A stretch of DNA of 64,000 nt, taken from Viscum album (lineage: Eukaryota; Streptophyta; Magnoliopsida; Santalales; Viscaceae). The DNA lies in assembly GCA_963277665.1 (NCBI GenBank), contig OY728165.1, positions 1,147,930,050 to 1,147,994,049 of the forward strand, written 5' to 3'. Made by a program: the position numbers and the translations under genes. Positions within the stretch are counted from its first letter, which is position 1; each line of letters opens with the position of its first letter. Under the pieces are notes generated by a model. It ran no database searches, had not been told where the DNA came from, and saw only the letters and a list, made by a program, of their open reading frames with translations. Positions 23,441 to 36,629 of the stretch are shown here, piece after piece.

Positions 23441-26379
23441 GGAGAGACTTTATTTTCTTTGAATAGGGGGAGTCTAATTTAAATTATTGATATTATAAAA
23501 GGTCAATTCTATTATATATAAATATCTATATTTTTATAAATATTTCATATCTTTATTACAATCATGATGATAGTTTTGTTAAAAAAATATTTTATTGTTA
23601 ATAAAAGGATATAACATTTTTATCTACCTCTTTTAAACTAATATATAAATATATTTAATCAAAATCCATGATATGAAATTTGTGTGTTTATAATTTAATA
23701 AATTTTATTTCATTTTTAATAAAATTATTGTATTTGGGTATCTTCTTTGTTTCACTAATACATAAATTTATTTAATCAAAATCCATGAGCCCGAATGTGG
23801 GTTTTTATAAATGTATTATATATTTTGATCATAAAAATGTGGAGGCTTTTGGATGATCCTCCATATAAAACCCTTTATTATCCACAATATTTTTATGTTT
23901 TAATAATCAAAATTTATTGACCCTTCAAATTTTTTACTTTGATTTGTCATGCGTCATGAGGAAAAGGGGGTATTTTGGGGTCACCATATGTATCATCAAT
24001 ATAATTAATAAAGATATATTTGGTTCATCCTTCCAATACCATAATTTTCAACACCATGAATGGTCTATTTTAATAACAATAATGTACCTAACATTTTATC
24101 TAACCATTTAATATGGGTTTTCATTAAAATAATGTTCAATAGATAATGTGTGAAAGGATTAACTAAATGATTACATTGATTAGTAAGTCAAAATATTAAT
24201 ATAAAATCAAATAAAATAATAAACAAAGGATAAAGGACGTCTAGTAAATATATAAGGTAGTAAAAACCCATTTCATAGTTAGATTAGATAAATTTTTATT
24301 TATAAAACTAAATTATATAGAAAGAAGTAAAAAAAAGTGAAAAATCAATGTAAATAGATGATGTAATAAAAAAAATATCAAATGAGTTGTATGATAATAT
24401 ATATAATGTCAACCTCATTATACAAAAACCTATTACAAAAACAAATGACCCTATCCAATGTGTAATGGAATACAGTCATAACATTTAAGAAAAATATAAA
24501 GTAAAACAAATAAGAATTGTATCCATCATTACATCTACCAGGACTTGGTACCAAGAATATTAATCAAACCCAAAAATATTAAATCCTTAAAAACCAAAAT
24601 ATTTGTAAAACTATTCCAAGATTAAGACCTTCAAAACCTGACTCTGATGACAAGAATATAAATATAATGACTCTATTTTATCCATCTCACCATCACATAT
24701 TCAATGAACATATTTAATATGATGATAATTTGGTAGAAGAACCTCTATGTTAGCTATAAAAATAAAAAAAATGAAGGTGATAGAGGATGAAATAATAACT
24801 AAATCTATCAAATTATTAATTGTTGTACAAGAAAACCAGCCAAGCTCTAAAGTATATATTTATCAATTTTTAGATTCAAACTCGATATAAAGGCCTTATG
24901 AGTAGTTATTTAAGAAGTTTTTACTAGATATTTGGAACAAAACATGTAGTTAAAGAGATAAGTAATATAAAGAAAATTGTGCATTTGAGAATGAACTAAT
25001 GTGTCACAATAATTACCTTTAATCTATTTATCTTCTCCTTTTAGAATAAAATAACATTTTTCCTTATATTTCTAGTCTCTCTAATTACCTCCCTTTTTTA
25101 TTATACATAAAAATAGAATAAGGAATACCTTAAATTTATTCATTCAATGACTACTATGATTCATTGATCAAATATTTCCTATAGATACACACTTACTTTC
25201 ACTTTTTCAATCATTTATTGAACAAGTTCTAAGTAGATGAATTTTCCTTCCATTGATCGTTGATCAAATATGTCTTGGATAAAAGGAAATTTCTATCTAA
25301 TTGTAAATCGAGAACTATGTGTAATCAGTGTTCCCTAGATCTAATAATAATACTGTTCTATCACTTTAAGTTAAAAAAGGATAATTCTAGGTATTTTATC
25401 TTTTACTTAATATAAAATAATGTATATAGGAATTTATTATTTGAAACATCATTGACATTTTACTGTCATATCCATTCAAATATTATTTATTTATTTTCTC
25501 ATCTAATCAACTCTAAAAGGTCTCCTTATTTACCGTAAATTCAATATTATTATTTATTCATGAATAAGTACTGATAAAAATACTATAATAGTAACCCTGA
25601 CACTCTAAAGATTTCTTTAATATTAATTTACATTATTACAATATAATTATCATATATTTTTCTTGAATGAATTATATAGAATTGGAAGGAATTGATTCAA
25701 TTATTTGAAAATTAAATTTTTATACAATTATTTCCTAAATGATTCCTAATATTAATTAACATTCCCTATTTACATTTTAGTGCTTTAATTTTATCACTAC
25801 ATGTAATAGTTTTACTCTAATTTTTTTAAGTATAATTGTTTTTAAAATAGTATTTTTGAAAAAGATTTCTCATTCACCCCCTCTTCATTTTCCAATTGCA
25901 ATGAATCTATTCTCTCTGATTTAGGGACCAACATTACATATTTTTTCCATTAATAACATCTCCGAAATGTGAAGTAAGTGATTCAACATCAAGATATGAA
26001 CCATAATTTCCCAAATAGATTTAGGATTCCATGGTGATCATGGTAAACAAACCAAAATTTTAATCATTATATCCTTCTATATTCAAGTTAGTTTTGTAAA
26101 ATGTAGTAAAAGTAATATAACCTGCTGATGTTATACCTTCTCTAATTTACAATTTAGACATTAAGATTGATAATTAGTTATATTTATATTTATTCCCACC
26201 AACTAGAGTTTCCATCTGATTACATGATAAATATTTTTAAATACATGATGAACTACCCAACTAAAATTAGGATAAATTTCTTAACATCCTATTTTAAACC
26301 CTTGGTAAAGACAAATATTTTATATTAATATAGAATTGAGAAATATAATAGTGATCACATATTAATGGTATCCTCAAAA
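23441..26379. other. AT-rich DNA, no gene seen
   Basis: No reading frame or RNA gene is recognised. The right part may hold the decayed integrase end of the antisense pol at 26380-27480, but I cannot identify motifs. Confidence 0.4.
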
Positions 26380-27480
26380 TTTAATGTTTTATTAATTAAA
26401 TTTCATTCGACACCAAATGACTGTCTATACTTTACAAGGTTCATAAGTATAGTAATGATGTCATTATCCTGTAACACCGTATAATCTCTCTCTTTATGAG
26501 CCTCTGGATGAAAATCTTCCATCATTCATATCAAAAACCACTAACATTTTGATTCATTAAACAATTTAGTTTTCCTACTCAATGCATTGACTATAATATT
26601 TCCATTTCTTATAGTTAAGATAACTAGAGTTTAAAAATCCTAAATACACTACACTCATCATTATCCCACTCATATTCCACCCCTTACAAGTCAAAATATT
26701 CATTAGTTATGATAACATCAAGAAGTATTAAATAGAACTTCCATAGTATCCATCCAATCTATGGAAAATCCATGCATTAAAAATGTTCTTGTTCTAATGT
26801 GAAGATAACACTAACCAATATTTCTCCATGTCAACTAAAATACCCATATTATTGAAATCATATGCAAATAAATTCACATCCTAAATAAAAAATTGGAAAT
26901 TTCTATATCTTCCTATATATTATATTCTCCATTATAGTCTCTAGAAAAATCATAAAATTCCTTTTATGATCATATTCTAATCCTGAGTAATGTATTATAT
27001 CATTTTCAAAAAACCCAAACAAATTAGTTAAGGTATTTGTAGAAGATACAATTCATTTGGGATATGATAATAGCATTAAAATAGTATCCTTATATAACAT
27101 TACCATGAAATAAAAATGTATATACCTTATCCAGAATTTCAACTTCAAAATTTCTATCTCCTCCTCCATAAATTTTTGATATCCCAACCTCAAATTGATC
27201 TTTTAAAAACAATATGATTCCTTTTTTTCAATTAAATAGATCATTAGTACAAGGCAAAGTTTATTTATTCTTCACGGTAATTGAATTAAACATATGTTAT
27301 GAATTTTATATTCACAAAATACAATCAATATTCTGGGAAAAAAATAATTATTCCCACCCAAGGATAAACACCCAATCTAATAAATCCCTTTTCCTCCAAA
27401 TCCTCAAACAAGATCTTCAACTCTTACAACTCTTCAAAAATTCTACGATATGAAGGAAATGAGATTAGACTCAATTTTGG
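26380..27480 (-). pseudogene. Strongly decayed antisense Ty3/Gypsy pol (RT and RNase H)
   Basis: No long frame survives, yet the minus strand reads as a Gypsy pol in order. About 27330-27470 gives EEL.ELKILFEDLEEKGFIR followed by GVYPWVG, matching the ELKEQL..LL.KGFIRPS.SPWGAP segment. About 27190-27240 gives KINLRLGYQKF, the SKIDLRSGYHQ motif. About 26940-27010 gives DIIHYSGLEYDHKRNFMIFL then ETIMENIIYRK, the DDILVYS...DH..HL..VL..LRE.KLYAK segment. RNase H-like sequence follows near 26400-26530. Aligned motifs in the right order make chance unlikely, but the ends and LTRs of this element are not found. The plus-strand frame 27214-27453 is a shadow. Confidence 0.65.
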
Positions 27481-27700
27481 ATGCAATCCATTATAAAACT
27501 CAACATCTCTATCTAGGTTTATTCCTTATAATTTTTTATGAAAACAATTCATGTGACACACTGAGATCCTAATATATTATTGTCTTTTAAATAAGCCAAT
27601 GTATTAAATACCATTCTTGAAATAAAAAAACCAACTAAAATGAACCAATGATATTTTTAGTTCATTAAAAACCTAGACTATTAATTATAGGTAATTAATT

Positions 27701-27716
27701 GGAGTAACCTCTTTAT
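27701..27716. repeat. Target-site duplication of the LINE, 3' side
   Basis: GGAGTAACCTCTTTAT, identical to 29554-29569. Confidence 0.9.
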
Positions 27717-29553
27717 TTTTTTTAAAAGGTAATGCTTTGGTCAAGGACCAAAGCACAAATTATTATTAAAAAAAGACAAGAAAGTTACAAGAGTCTGAAA
27801 TAGGGGATTTTTTTACAATCTCTATCAAAGAGTTCAAATAAATCAGCGGGCAGGGAGTCCATCCAAGTCATCTGCTGGTGAACTCCTTTATTGGCAAGAG
27901 CATCAGCGACAGAGTTCGCCTCACGGTAAGTATGGGTGGCGATAAAATCAATCTTGTGGAGCAAGGTAAGGCAGTTCATCCAACGTGAAGTGTGCTTCCA
28001 GGCCAGATGAGTGCTGCCATTCCAAATGGCATGAATGACGGTGGATGAATCACTCTCAATCCATAATTTCCTCCAGCCTCTTTGAAGAGCAAAATCAACA
28101 GCATGGATGACACCCAGCAGTTCTGCCTCCAGCGATGACGAGTGACCGCATCCAACAAAGAAACAGCCCTGGCACTGTCCAGCAGAATCTCTGAAAATAG
28201 CACCGCAACTGGCAGGACCTGGATTTCCTTTTGATGCACCATCAACATTAACCTTGATCCAACCCTGCAGTGGAGCCTGCCAGAAAACCTCGAAGGTGCG
28301 TTTGGGCTTTGGATAATTTCCAGGAACACGAAGACGATGAAGGATCTCAAAATCTCCAACTGAGTTGTTGCAACAATCTTTTTGAATAAAAGCAGCCTCT
28401 TGGATTGCCACAAGGATCCGAGATTTTCCTGCATTGAGGTTAAAAGAATGATTATTATGAATAAGATCATTTCTAACATACCAGACTTCATGAATGAGCT
28501 CTGCTACTGCCGCCAACCAGATGTTGTTGATCTGCAAAGAAAAGTCAGATCTAGTGCAGTTTATTAGAAACATAGAAATAGAATCAGTAAAAGAGCATCT
28601 GAAATTGAAAAGATCAGAGACAAAATGCCATAATGCAGTGGCTGTCGCACAAGATAGGAAAAGATGATCCGCATCCTCCCTGTGTTGGTTACATAAGCGG
28701 CATTTAGAACAAAGATGGATCCCAAAATTTTGGAGAATAATATCAGTAGGAAATCTATTATGGGAAATACGCCATATAAGGGTAAGCCTGGAGGGTTTAA
28801 TCCAAGGTTTATTGAAATGACTTACCCAGCTATAACTAGAATCAAAGTGAGAGAAATTCTGCTTATAAAAGCCTTTGGAGTCTAGGACACCATTAGGGGC
28901 AAGTTCCCAAACCAAGAAATCACCATCGGGAGAGAAAGAATGATTATCAATGATTTCCATAATATTATCCGGGAGATCATGACGATGGAAATGAAGAACA
29001 TCTTTTATAGATTGATTAGTGTCCACCGGAGTATGACTAGAAGGAAGCAAAGTTATCAAGGGGTTATCATACCATTTACCACACCAAAAGTTAATAGAAG
29101 AGTTAACACTAATCATCCATCTAGAGTTTTCCATGATCTTATGATAAGAGTCCCTGATAGATGGCCAGATGGAAGAATTAATGAAATTGAGATTCCCTTT
29201 TAAAAGCTTAGAAAGGAATCTGTGATACAGAAAGTTAGTGGCTTTAGAAGGGGAATTAATGATATGCCAAGTAAGATGAGCTTGGAGAGCGTCATTGAAA
29301 AGCTTTAAATTTTTTATGCCAATCCCACCTTTATCAATAGGTCTACAACAAGAATTCCAAGGAATGGTGACAAGATTCCTTTCAAGAAGACTTCCAGTCC
29401 AGATAAAATTTTTTATAAGGGTGTTAATTTTCTTGAAAATGCCAGCAGGCCATTTATAAATCATGAGGGAGTAAACCATTTTAGAAACAATGGTTGATTT
29501 GACCAAGAAAATTCTCCCCGCCATGGAGAGAGATTTCCCTTTCCAATTGGAGA
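27717..29553 (-). mobile_element. 5'-truncated L1-type LINE insertion
   Basis: Perfect 16-bp target duplications flank a minus-strand insertion of 1837 bp. Its 3' end (plus-strand left) is a short run of eight T, i.e. an A tail. Its 5' end is cut inside the reverse transcriptase, leaving LSNWKGKSLSMAGR as the first residues. 5' truncation with a long target duplication is the usual mark of LINE target-primed insertion. It has no frame damage, unlike every other element in the window. Confidence 0.92.
27785..29524 (-). CDS. LINE ORF2 C-terminal part: RT end, zf-RVT and RNase H
   Basis: An open frame of 579 codons (first Met at 29524; open ten codons further to the truncation point at 29553). 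Residues 1-60 are the end of the reverse transcriptase (SMAGRIFLVKSTI, WNSCC...DKGGIGIKN). A zinc-binding zf-RVT motif follows: C272, C275, C278, H287, C292. Residues about 421-545 form an RNase H domain with VDGASKGNPG (D428), SLEAELLG (E466), ESDSS (D492), H531 and SVADALA (D541), so all catalytic positions are present. Plant L1 elements carry this RNase H after the RT. Endonuclease, RT core and ORF1 are missing, so it cannot transpose alone. No promoter is evident. Expression as a stand-alone RNase H is possible but there is no evidence for it. Shadow frames at 27976-28491 and 28382-28567 are not genes. Confidence 0.93.
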   Translation of the reverse strand: MAGRIFLVKSTIVSKMVYSLMIYKWPAGIFKKINTLIKNFIWTGSLLERNLVTIPWNSCCRPIDKGGIGIKNLKLFNDALQAHLTWHIINSPSKATNFLYHRFLSKLLKGNLNFINSSIWPSIRDSYHKIMENSRWMISVNSSINFWCGKWYDNPLITLLPSSHTPVDTNQSIKDVLHFHRHDLPDNIMEIIDNHSFSPDGDFLVWELAPNGVLDSKGFYKQNFSHFDSSYSWVSHFNKPWIKPSRLTLIWRISHNRFPTDIILQNFGIHLCSKCRLCNQHREDADHLFLSCATATALWHFVSDLFNFRCSFTDSISMFLINCTRSDFSLQINNIWLAAVAELIHEVWYVRNDLIHNNHSFNLNAGKSRILVAIQEAAFIQKDCCNNSVGDFEILHRLRVPGNYPKPKRTFEVFWQAPLQGWIKVNVDGASKGNPGPASCGAIFRDSAGQCQGCFFVGCGHSSSLEAELLGVIHAVDFALQRGWRKLWIESDSSTVIHAIWNGSTHLAWKHTSRWMNCLTLLHKIDFIATHTYREANSVADALANKGVHQQMTWMDSLPADLFELFDRDCKKIPYFRLL

Positions 29554-29569
29554 GGAGTAACCTCTTTAT
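29554..29569. repeat. Target-site duplication of the LINE, 5' side
   Basis: GGAGTAACCTCTTTAT, identical to 27701-27716; 16 of 16 bases. Confidence 0.9.
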
Positions 29570-31979
29570 GAATTATTTGTATATAGAAAAAAAAAATCAA
29601 ATTTAAATATGAAGTAAATTCAATTAGTTGGCCTAAAATGACTAATGAGGTCACTAATTGTTCAATAAGGTATTTTTTAAAAAAATCCTTTAATGTTATA
29701 AAAATTTCTATATCATGAAACATATGATTAATTATAAATTATTTTTTTTACTCAAATATTTTTAACACAAATTTAATTGGTAAATTATATGAAAAATAAT
29801 AAAAACAACTAATCATTGAAAGTGTCATCTTCCAATAAAAATGGGATTTTAATATATTTTATGATTTTGTTCAAATCAAAAAAAATTTTAAAAAAATTTT
29901 AAATTAATAAAAACTAAATACATTTTTAAATTTTCCATATCAAATTTTCTTAGTAAATTTCTTTTATCTTTTTCTAAAAAGGTTGGTTTTTAGAAGAAAA
30001 AAACCGTTTTCACAAAACTAGTAATTTTTATGAATTTTTCATTGTATAAGAATGATGTATATAAATATATATAAATAAAAGACCTTTAATGTGATAAAAT
30101 ATGAATATATGAAAAAAAAATATTCATTTTTAAATATTATTTGAGCTTATAGATCCTATTTCTAACATTATTAAAACTAATTAGAAGCTACATTAATAAA
30201 CATACTATTTTTGGTCATTTTTTTGAAGCAATTATTTTCATCTAATATCTGGTTTTGGATTTCCTTTAAAGCCTCATACAATTTTTTTATTATTATAAAT
30301 TAATTTATGTTTTTAAAATCATTTTCTAAGATAATTTTGTATTATATTTAAATTTAAATTATAAAAATTTGGTTTTCCTAAAAACTATTTTTTATTATGT
30401 GTGTTAATTTTAAAATTAACATTTCACACAATTTTAAATTTTAATTGATAAAATTATTTTCAAATTATATTTCATAATTATAAAATTTGTTGAAAGTTTC
30501 AATCTTAATCTTCATCATTATAGTTATTTACTATGTTTAGAAATAAATTATTAAGGCAAAAGTAAATTGGGTAAAATGTTTAAAGTTAAAAAAAATCCTA
30601 AAATAATCAAGGTTTTATAAAAAATGAGTGGTTAAGGTTATTATAGACCCACAATATCTATACCAACATTTTTTTACATACTGTGACTATTGACCCTTGA
30701 ATAGTGAACTTACATTGTTGAAAATATAAGGGTTACTCCCAAAACTATCATTCTCCTCACTCCTAAAAGGGTAACATCTCTACCACTTAAAGTCTCAACT
30801 ATCTTTCATATTTACACTTCATTATCAGAAATTTATATCATCCTATAACCCACTACCACATCCAAAATATTTTTTTACTATTATTTTTCCCAGGTTTTTC
30901 ATTTCCAAGGTGACTTCCAAGGAAAATTCAAGTCCCTATTATATGTTTAATCAACTACTTAGAATTTATTCTAAATTAAAATCATTACAATTTCTTATTC
31001 AAACACTAATATTATGATATGAGTATATTTTATATACTATAATGTTACCATATAAATTATATTAATGTTATCATTTCATTTATCTGATACACAAATAAAA
31101 AATAAATTGACCCTCATGTGAATGTGCAGACTACCCCCCCATCAAGAAAAAAAATTCATTTTTCATCACCAAAAATAATTGATGGTTATTTGAATGTTTT
31201 AATGATAAAATATAATTTTATTATATCATTAAGGTTTGGTTATAGAAAATTTTTGAACCTATTAATGATATGATCAATAATCACTCATTGTTAATTCAGC
31301 ATTTTAAAGTGCTCTTAGAGGAAATTCTTTTATTCAAATAATGTGATAATTTAGTATCCATTAATTATTATTATAATTAATTTTTAATTATGATATATAA
31401 CACTAATAAACACTAAATAATACAATTATTCATTTATTTTAATGATATTAAAACTAAATTATCTCGTAGTCATCCATTAATCATGGGAGGTTCATTATTT
31501 GGTCGATTTAACCACCTAATTGAACAATACTATAAATTTGTTTCATTTAAGACTATGAGTAATTTTTTACTCATATAATAATATATAAATGTTAAAATAA
31601 TGTTTCTTTTTGTAATTATTTATAAAAAAATTAGCTTATCAATTAATAAAATACTCTTCAATCGATAAGAATCTACATAACATGCTTATTATCGATTTCA
31701 TCTTCAAGATAAAGACTAAAACACTCATAAAAGGAATTTGAAAATTAAAACATTATTATAAATCATTCCTAAATGTAACATTAATGACCTAGTAATGATT
31801 AACGTTGTGATAATAATGAATATAGACACTAATATTATGAAATAAGTACAAATAATCAAAATTACAAACACCTGATGTGGAAAATCAAAATAATTCATGT
31901 ATATAACGACTATTTATAAAAATTATGAATGAAAAATAGATTTTATTAAGGTTATAATTTATTTTATTAAAATAAATAA
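29570..31979. other. AT-rich DNA, no gene seen
   Basis: No coding sequence. Some stretches resemble the 5' half of the A-family LTR, so the LTR fragment annotated next may extend leftward, but the match is too weak to fix. Confidence 0.35.
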
Positions 31980-33350
31980 TCATTTTATTCATGAGGTAAT
32001 CATGAATTCAAGAAATCCATGAAATGAGGTAAGGGTTTTCATCTCAAATTTCACTCCATGAGACATGTTTGATTTTATTCCTCTAATTTCAGTTATGTGG
32101 GGTATATACTACCTATTTGAAATATAATATCATGAATTATATTTTAATAATTTTATTTGAAGTTAAATTTCAATCCCCCTATTTTCTGGGGTTTTATTTT
32201 AATGTTTCTAAAGTTATAAGGGTCTTCTTGAACTCAATTCTAATTCTTTTGGAAATAATACATTTTTTTGTACCATGTTTCCTTTATATGGTGTATTTAC
32301 TCTCCATGGATGTTTCTTTATCATAATAATTGTATTAAATAGGATTTAATATCAAAATAATGTTCCCAGTTTCAATTTTCTATTGATTATTATTTTCCCC
32401 AATAGTGATGATTTTTAGGAACTCAATTTTTATTAATTGAGTTATGATCATTCTTTGAACATATTTTATATAAGTTGGGTGCATATTACCCTTTGATTTT
32501 ATTATGTGGTATTATATCATTTTTATATATGGGTATTCATTCCTTCTACCTAAACCTTTTTATGAGTATTCCTCTCTTCTTAGGTTGTGTTCTTTTGAAA
32601 TCATCCACCTTTTCCTCTAGATGAATAATGATTACGTCATTGAAATATTGAATTAGTGATGTACACATTCATCCATACTCTGTGAACACCACATTTTATA
32701 TAAATCATATTTGATTATGTTCCCCTAAAAAAATTTATTCTATTCACATGGGTAAATTATTGTGATACTGTATATTATTATTCCAATAACGATGATTATT
32801 AGAAAGTTAACTATGAATTTTTTGAACATACAACTTCTTTAGTGAGATGAGTTATGATCATTTTATCCATTTTATTATCATGGGGAAAATTATTGAGAAT
32901 TTTTATGATTATCTACTAAAATCATAGGTTGATATCGTATTGATATTATTTATCCTTCATTATATGGATAACAATGTTTTTACTCATCAAAATGTTCATT
33001 AGGGAATGGTATGAAAAATATTGTTGACTCGTATGGTGAATTAATTATACTTAATAATGAGATGATTGAAATCAATATTTATACATCCAATCAATGCATC
33101 AATAAGTCTCATGAGACAAAACATGTTTGGGTATTGTACGAATGCCTTCCCAATTCAAGAAATATTTCATTATTGTGGTCTCACAAACAAGTAAATGTCC
33201 TGGGTAAAGGATTTGAAATCACGTTTTTATTGTTTATCATTCTGTATTCCACTAGTATAAGATTATTATTATTTATATCCATGTATTATAGGGATATCAC
33301 ATGTGAAATAATTTGTGGGTGATGTTCAGGATTCTTTATAAATTTAGTAG
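31980..33350 (+). repeat. Decayed LTR fragment of the A family (F)
   Basis: 32025-32165 follows 3430-3560 and 19235-19375 of the A LTRs (GGTAAGGGTTTTCA block, then an ATATAATATCAT segment). Near 33095-33120, ATGCATCAATAAGTCTCATGAGA matches the conserved box of the A and D LTRs, with the palindrome at 33107-33116. Boundaries are approximate and no partner LTR was found. Frames at 32117-32326 and 33011-33322 are inside it and not genes. Confidence 0.45.
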
Positions 33351-33779
33351 TTTCATATATATTGTAAAAAAATATATTTACATGATAAAAATAGAATAGA
33401 TTTTTTATATTATTTTACCTCATTATCTAAATCATTAAAACTAAAAAAGATCCTCATAATATAAGAGATGAAATAATAACATTCATTTTGTAATTATGGA
33501 TAGTTATATATATGATCTTATATATGGAATCAATGTGACTCTGTAAATTATCGGTTTATGGAACTAAATCTGAGACTACAGGTATGGGGTATCCAACATC
33601 CATGAAATCATCACCCCAATCAGAAACTAAAATTTATTTCTTTATTTGTTTAATCGAAGAACCAATCTAGAAAACTGGTATGCTAAAACTATAAAGTATT
33701 TAACAAATAATCTTACTTTAATTCCATGATTTTCTTATACCCATTGAAATATGGGAATACTCCAATCAGGAGATATAAA

Positions 33780-34660
33780 AGAAACTCTATGTTCATAGCA
33801 TTCATCATGGTTCTTAAACATTACCATCCAATCATCCCTAATTATTATTTCTAATGTTTTTATATCAAAAATATATATGTATCCAGATCACTATGATAAT
33901 AATAATAATAGAATAATTTGGATAGATAAATATCTATTTTATCCTTTCTGTAAGGTATTTCTAGATCTCCAAGGAATAAAAAATAAATTCCACACAAAAA
34001 ATGAACTATTTTACTATTTGTGTATACCTAAATTAATGAGATACACCTGTATCAAGCATAGAAAACACTGTATTAAAATAAACTAGTAGAGTATCTCACA
34101 TAGTCACAAGTCCAACGTCAGATTCCTCTGATACATGCTCTATTGTAATTTTTTTCTTTGATTCCTTTGAAAAAAACACTGCCATGGATTTCTATGGATG
34201 TTTATTTATAATTTCTTCCCACCTTGCATTAAATTATACACATTCATACGATATCCTTACATCTATTATCAAACTTCAATACTATAATCCAAAGATAAAT
34301 AACTAAAAAACTTATTTAAATGACAAATATTACCACATGGGTTATAAACCTTAATTATGTTATGACAATCATGTCTTAGGTGTTCTATGTTACCACACTC
34401 ATATCACATAATCTATCTCCTCCCCTAATATGAATGTAACATTTTGATCTCATCTGACTACCTATCTTCTTAGAATCATCCCACTTCCTTTTCTATCCAC
34501 TAAAAAAATATTTCCATCATCAAGTTGAGGAATAAAATAATTCTTGCTTTTAATATCGATCATGTTCATCTTTTTCATATATTTCTTATTTACTAAAATT
34601 GCATAAGTTGGTAAATCAAGTAAAATCCCAAAATTTATTAAAAATATAGTTTTCATTTAA
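33780..34660 (-). pseudogene. Antisense Ty3/Gypsy gag-protease fragment (G)
   Basis: Minus-strand reading gives, in order, a gag tail frame (34462-34656, ending DRKGSGMILRR), a zinc knuckle near 34370-34420 where the first Cys codon is now TGA (then YECGNIEHLRHDC), a second knuckle near 34310-34345 (YNPCGNICHLNK, first Cys now Tyr), a protease motif MLDTGVSH near 34031-34063, and LGMIGW at 33824-33841 for the usual LGMDW. Order and spacing fit gag-pro of a Ty3/Gypsy element. RT is not seen to the left, where the LTR fragment F begins, so the copy is truncated or interrupted. Confidence 0.6.
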
Positions 34661-34739
34661 AATTATAACTAAAAATTTATAATAATAATATTTAATGTAA
34701 ATATAAAACTAATCAGATCATAGTGGAAATAAAATAATC

Positions 34740-35160
34740 ACATGTCTAAAAAGGCATGACCAACTAAACCCAAATATACTTATCTGTAGTGGATCATCCA
34801 TATCCTCCAATAACATATGATCAAACACCAATACATCCACCATGAACTTAGATACAAATATCTATATCTAAAAATATTGATTCCTTTACCTATTCAGTAT
34901 AATGATAAAATATATCTACACTCACAGAAAATTGTGTATGTAGGGGTCAATATGTGAAAAAGATATTTTGACTTTCCAACATGACACCCATGCATTCTCA
35001 TATATGTTCTAAACCATATCAATTGCCTTGAAAATAATTTAATATAATTAAAAAACATTTTATAACAAAATTCTAGATGCTTATTATTCAATACATAAAT
35101 ACAACCCACACCAATGTTTTCCTAAGATAAGATAAACCCTTATCAAATTACCCTAGCTAT
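34740..35160. repeat. Diverged direct repeat, left copy
   Basis: This block is related to 36630-37050, 1.88 kb away. The clearest match is GATAAACCCTT preceded by TGTTTTCCTAAGATAA (35113 against 36994). Further shared phrases are a CATATA(A)CACCCAT-like segment and an AACACCAATACATCCA-like segment. Overall identity looks about 60-65 %. It lies beside the G gag remnant and may be part of that element. Confidence 0.4.
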
Positions 35161-36629
35161 GCAAAATATGGATAAAAATTAATATTTAGAGAGACATGAT
35201 TAAGACATAATTTGCCTATGAAAACCTACATATAGTCAAAGCATAAACCCAAAGTGTAATAACACCCATACGATTGTTTCCAAAAACAAAATCCTACCTC
35301 ATCAATATCATATAAAAGTATTAATACTACTAATAAAATTTCAAGTATTAATTGTCTTAAATCCCAGGTTTTCCTCAATTTTAATATTTCTAGTTAAAAG
35401 TAATAAATAAAAATCTTCTAGAATCTGATCCACATTGATTTATTGGGCTAATTTTATTCCACTATGATCTCCCAACACTTATTATTTTCTCCCTCTTTAT
35501 TGTAAGAAAAAAATATACCCTCAATGTCTCAGGAGTATAAAGAAACTAGACAATTTAATTAGTTTTTTTAAACCAATTAATGTATTATTTTACTCCAAAA
35601 TAACCCTAAATAGTTAGAATATTCTACATCAATAATTTCAAGTATTAATCCATTTTTGTAAGTCACACATGATATATCCCTTTTCCACATACATGGATCA
35701 CTTGGAACAATAAACTCAATTGTTCAAAAACACTTTCCATGTATATAGATCCTTCCTCTCTATTAGGATCTCCATATAGAGACATTACTATAATTCTATA
35801 AAACTAAATCTCAAAATATGAACAACATATAATTTCTATCTACTTTGATTATAAGGTCCCAAAAAAACATGAAGTCTCAACCTAGTTCTAAGTTTCTCTA
35901 TCCAACATTTGATGATTCATTCCTTTCAGAATTTAAGTCTCACACAAGAAATAGAAAATAATTTTAAACAAATTATTTACAAAAAAATATATTGTAAAAA
36001 ATATTTTAAAACACTTTCAATAATAAGTCATTGTAATAATGTTATTTTTGTAATCATAATGCTCATGCATGTAATCAATATGTATTCCTTCCAATATGAA
36101 GGAATATAATTCACATCCGAACACATATTGGTTGTGGTTATATTTAGGTAATATCTAATCAATATTATATACGGGATTATCCGGTCACCTGTCTTACCTA
36201 AAACCACTACTAAGATAATTTATGGAATAATGTGGTTAAATGTACCTTTTTAATAATAACTCTTGATTTTTGACCATCCTGATTTATATTCCTTCTAATC
36301 GTTCAAAGACATAACATTCAAATAGTTCTCAAAAACCATTCTATGATGATCTAGAATCATAAGCCCACCATTGGATCTAGGAAAAGCTTTCACTAGGCCT
36401 TAAGAACATTCAATGATATCTAGATGATATAAAATAGTGTATAGTGATATAGTAGAATCATTGGAGACTGATTTTCCCTCAAAATAAAAGAACAAACAAC
36501 ATGTAATGTGAATTTAGGTTTATTTTAAAATCCAAAACCAAAAATTAATAATGAAACCATTTAAATTGAATGAAAAACCAAAAATGGTGCAATTAAAGTA
36601 AAATGATTTCATCTCAAAATGACATAGTT
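35161..36629. other. AT-rich DNA, no gene seen
   Basis: Between the two copies of the diverged repeat. No motif recognised. Confidence 0.4.

Noticed and set aside
27976..28491. 171-codon minus-strand frame
   Set aside because: It is an out-of-frame shadow of the LINE ORF2 RNase H region.
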